Source of the DNA: Microbulbifer sp. VAAF005
Lineage (GTDB): Bacteria; Pseudomonadota; Gammaproteobacteria; Pseudomonadales; Cellvibrionaceae
DNA length: 64,000 nucleotides
NCBI RefSeq assembly: GCF_030012985.1
Contig: NZ_CP120233.1
Location: 5,327,001-5,391,000, forward strand
Direction: 5' to 3'
Shown here: piece after piece, positions 62,014 through 64,000 of the stretch
Numbering within the stretch: the first letter of the stretch is position 1
How the letters are laid out: each line of letters starts with the position of its first letter
Notes under the pieces: model-generated
The model's input: the letters and a program-made list of their open reading frames with translations, nothing else
What the model was told of the DNA's origin: nothing
Databases searched by the model: none
Position numbers and translations under genes: made by a program

Positions 62014-64000
62014 ATGGACTACAGCCAAATAAATAGCGAAGTGCTGCAAGCGCTGAAAAACGACCACAGTCTAAAGCTGAAGCAATCTGGGGTTGGTGAT
62101 AAAGAGGTGCTGCGCGGCATTTGCCCAAGCTGTGAAAAGAAAACAGTTTGGATCAAAGTTGATAAACCTATCGCTTTGCGTTGTGACCGTGAGGATAAAT
62201 GCGGATATGAAGAAAGGGTAAGGGATCGCTACCCGGACCTTTTCGAAAACTTCTCCAAGCGCTTTCCATCAAGCGACGAAGACCCCAAAGCTACGGCGCG
62301 AGCCTACTTATCTATTCAGCGCGGGTTTCCCGCTGCTGATATTGAAGACTGGTTTGAGCAGGGGTTTTACAAATTGCCGGATGGCTCCTGGGCGGAGACA
62401 GTACGCTTCCTTCTATTTGGAGGTGAGAAGGATTACTGGGAACGTATTGTTGATAAACAACATGTAAAAAAGGCGGGTAAAAAAGCCCGCTTTAAAACCG
62501 GTACTAGCTATGCCGGAAAGCACTGGGCACCACCTGGGCAAAAAATCAAACCCATGGAAAAAGTCTTCATTGTTGAAGGTATTTTCCACTGTATTGCGAT
62601 GTACCTAAAAGGCTACAAAGCGGTTTGCGCGTTCTCCTGTTCCAATTTACCGAGAGAACTCATTAAGGAAAATAAAGGCCAGGGCATTATCTGGCACTTG
62701 GCATACGATGACGAACCCGGTGCGCGTAAGCATGTTGCTAAATACTACAAAGATCTCAAGGACCAGAAAGAAACTGTAGAAGTCGCGCAGACCGGCAGCT
62801 GTAAAGATTGGGATGATCTTTATAGAGATGGTTTGCTTAATGATGAAACCATTGAGAACTGTGTTTGGCGTGGTCGCGTTTTTGTGGCTGAAACGCCAAA
62901 GCGTAAAGCTTATGCGCAGTATGGGTGGAAGCCATTTGGCAAAACCATCATTGAGCATAACGATAGATTACATTCTGTAAAATTCTCCCTGGAAGACTTT
63001 AACAAAGCTAGTGAGGGAGAACCCTACAAGTGGGGCTTCTCCTGGGATGCTTTTAACCAGGCTGCCAAAGTAGAGCAAATTTCAAACTGCGTTCCTAAAT
63101 TCCAGTACACGGAAATCGACCGCCTAACGAATGAGCGCCGCTACTTTTTTGCTATCAAGAAATCGGGCACCAAGCGCAGCTACCTTGGTGCATTTACTCC
63201 CAACGCACTATCCGACCCCCGCGCCTTTGGCCTTGCTCTGCTTTCGCATACAGACGGCGGCAGCTTTGAGGGCGGGGCAGGTGATTTAAAAATTCTCAAG
63301 TCTCGCTGGCTAGACGGCGAAGTTAACCGGGTAACTACCTTGCCGCACATGGGATTTGATGAAAATACCCGCACTTATATCTTTCCTGGTTTCGGCTATC
63401 AAAATGGCAAATTAATTACAGCCAATGAACACGGCTTTTTACAGCAAGGTGATACCGCCATTAAAACCACCCTGGAGGGAATGCCGGTTCATCAGAGTGA
63501 TAAATTTGACGGAAGCTGGTGGCCGGATTTTGTAAAGGTATTTCACTTAAACGGTATCGCCGCTTTGGCTTACTTCACCGCCAGCCTGTTTGCCCGCCAG
63601 ATCAAGGAAAAACACCAGGCGTTTCACTTTCTAGAAATTACCGGTGATCCCGATGCCGGTAAATCCACTCTAATCCGCTTTATCTGGAAATTACTTGGCC
63701 GAGATAATTACGAAGGTATAGACCTGCTAAGTACCTCAACGTCCAGCTACGGCCGAAACTTGGGCAAGGTTAGTAACCTTCCGGTTGTGGTCATTGAAAG
63801 TGACAGAGAAACCAGCGGCGATACAGGGGGCCGTGCTTCAAAATCTTTTAATTGGGATATTTTCAAAAAGGTTTATGACTTAGATGGTGTTATTGACTCA
63901 AAGGGGGTGAAGACCAACGACAATAAAACTCATGATCGGATCTTTCGCGGCAGTTTGGTGATTAGCCAGAACGCCACGGTCCAGGCATCAGCGGCCACGC
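62014..64000 (+). CDS. Primase-helicase fusion (zinc finger, TOPRIM, DUF927-like ATPase), partial
   Basis: Open from ATG 62014 to the right edge, 662 codons so far. Residues about 33-70 form a CPSC...C...C zinc finger as in DnaG-type primases. A TOPRIM region follows, with VFIVEGIFHCIAM near 188 and WHLAYDDEPGARKH near 230. Then comes a long middle domain resembling DUF927, and an ATPase with Walker A TGDPDAGKSTL near 551 and Walker B-like LPVVVIESDRE near 592. It is the replication initiator of the element. No frameshift was seen in this stretch. Confidence 0.85.
   Translation, partial: MDYSQINSEVLQALKNDHSLKLKQSGVGDKEVLRGICPSCEKKTVWIKVDKPIALRCDREDKCGYEERVRDRYPDLFENFSKRFPSSDEDPKATARAYLSIQRGFPAADIEDWFEQGFYKLPDGSWAETVRFLLFGGEKDYWERIVDKQHVKKAGKKARFKTGTSYAGKHWAPPGQKIKPMEKVFIVEGIFHCIAMYLKGYKAVCAFSCSNLPRELIKENKGQGIIWHLAYDDEPGARKHVAKYYKDLKDQKETVEVAQTGSCKDWDDLYRDGLLNDETIENCVWRGRVFVAETPKRKAYAQYGWKPFGKTIIEHNDRLHSVKFSLEDFNKASEGEPYKWGFSWDAFNQAAKVEQISNCVPKFQYTEIDRLTNERRYFFAIKKSGTKRSYLGAFTPNALSDPRAFGLALLSHTDGGSFEGGAGDLKILKSRWLDGEVNRVTTLPHMGFDENTRTYIFPGFGYQNGKLITANEHGFLQQGDTAIKTTLEGMPVHQSDKFDGSWWPDFVKVFHLNGIAALAYFTASLFARQIKEKHQAFHFLEITGDPDAGKSTLIRFIWKLLGRDNYEGIDLLSTSTSSYGRNLGKVSNLPVVVIESDRETSGDTGGRASKSFNWDIFKKVYDLDGVIDSKGVKTNDNKTHDRIFRGSLVISQNATVQASAAT

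Larger units (their letters stand above)
58456..64000. mobile_element. Integrative element in tRNA-Ser (satellite or prophage-like), partial
   Basis: Bounded on the left by the tRNA-Ser 3' fragment and open on the right. The modules are: cargo (zinc protein, TOPRIM protein), integrase, XRE repressor, divergent control region, excisionase-like protein and primase-helicase. No capsid or tail genes are seen so far, so a phage-satellite or small genomic-island type is favoured. Confidence 0.8.

Overview
The window looks like chromosome of a marine gammaproteobacterium, most likely Microbulbifer or a close relative in the Cellvibrionales. That placement is inferred from gene content (TusBCDE, TrmA, GreB, SirB, DUF2608, a di-heme oxidoreductase lipoprotein, a TonB-dependent thiamine receptor) and from moderate base composition. 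No rRNA operon or intact tRNA is present, so the assignment rests on proteins only.

Layout. 0-5 kb: end of an unknown gene, a small membrane protein, greB (frame broken), an S9 peptidase and a BKACE enzyme. 5-7.5 kb: an intact IS630-type transposase beside a truncated IS30 copy that cut into another gene. 8-12 kb: alanine/sodium symporter, SirB protein, an M91-like metallopeptidase and a small membrane cassette with a hexanucleotide repeat. 12-20 kb: single enzymes and small proteins (MDR reductase, ABM-domain membrane protein, DUF5996, LMW phosphatase, methyltransferase, LysR regulator, YtoQ). 20-24.6 kb: a thiamine salvage operon behind a TPP riboswitch (TonB receptor, thiamine-binding protein, PnuT-type transporter, kinase). 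24.6-31 kb: SDR, zinc-ribbon protein, DUF2608, di-heme lipoprotein. 31-36 kb: trmA, yjbQ, a Gfo/Idh/MocA oxidoreductase, tusDCBE and a BI-1 protein. 36-43 kb: a tightly packed four-gene operon (TVP38 membrane protein, six-hairpin glycosidase, GT4 glycosyltransferase, phosphodiesterase-EEP fusion). 43-49.6 kb: a tripartite RND efflux system. 51-58 kb: accessory DNA with a secreted toxin-like protein, phage relic, Fic protein, HNH nuclease lipoprotein, deaminase-like gene and a LexA-controlled small gene. 58.45 kb to the end: an integrative element inserted in the 3' half of tRNA-Ser(UGA), carrying an integrase, an XRE repressor, an excisionase-like protein, a primase-helicase and a zinc-finger/TOPRIM cargo gene.

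At least nine otherwise well-conserved genes are broken by one- or two-base length changes. Most of these sit in a homopolymer run, often a run of five G or C where six would restore the frame. The simplest reading is a homopolymer error in the assembly, so those genes are marked as broken as read but probably intact in the organism. A few others (IS30, phage relic, 11.5 kb gene, deaminase) also show truncation or in-frame stops and may be truly decayed.
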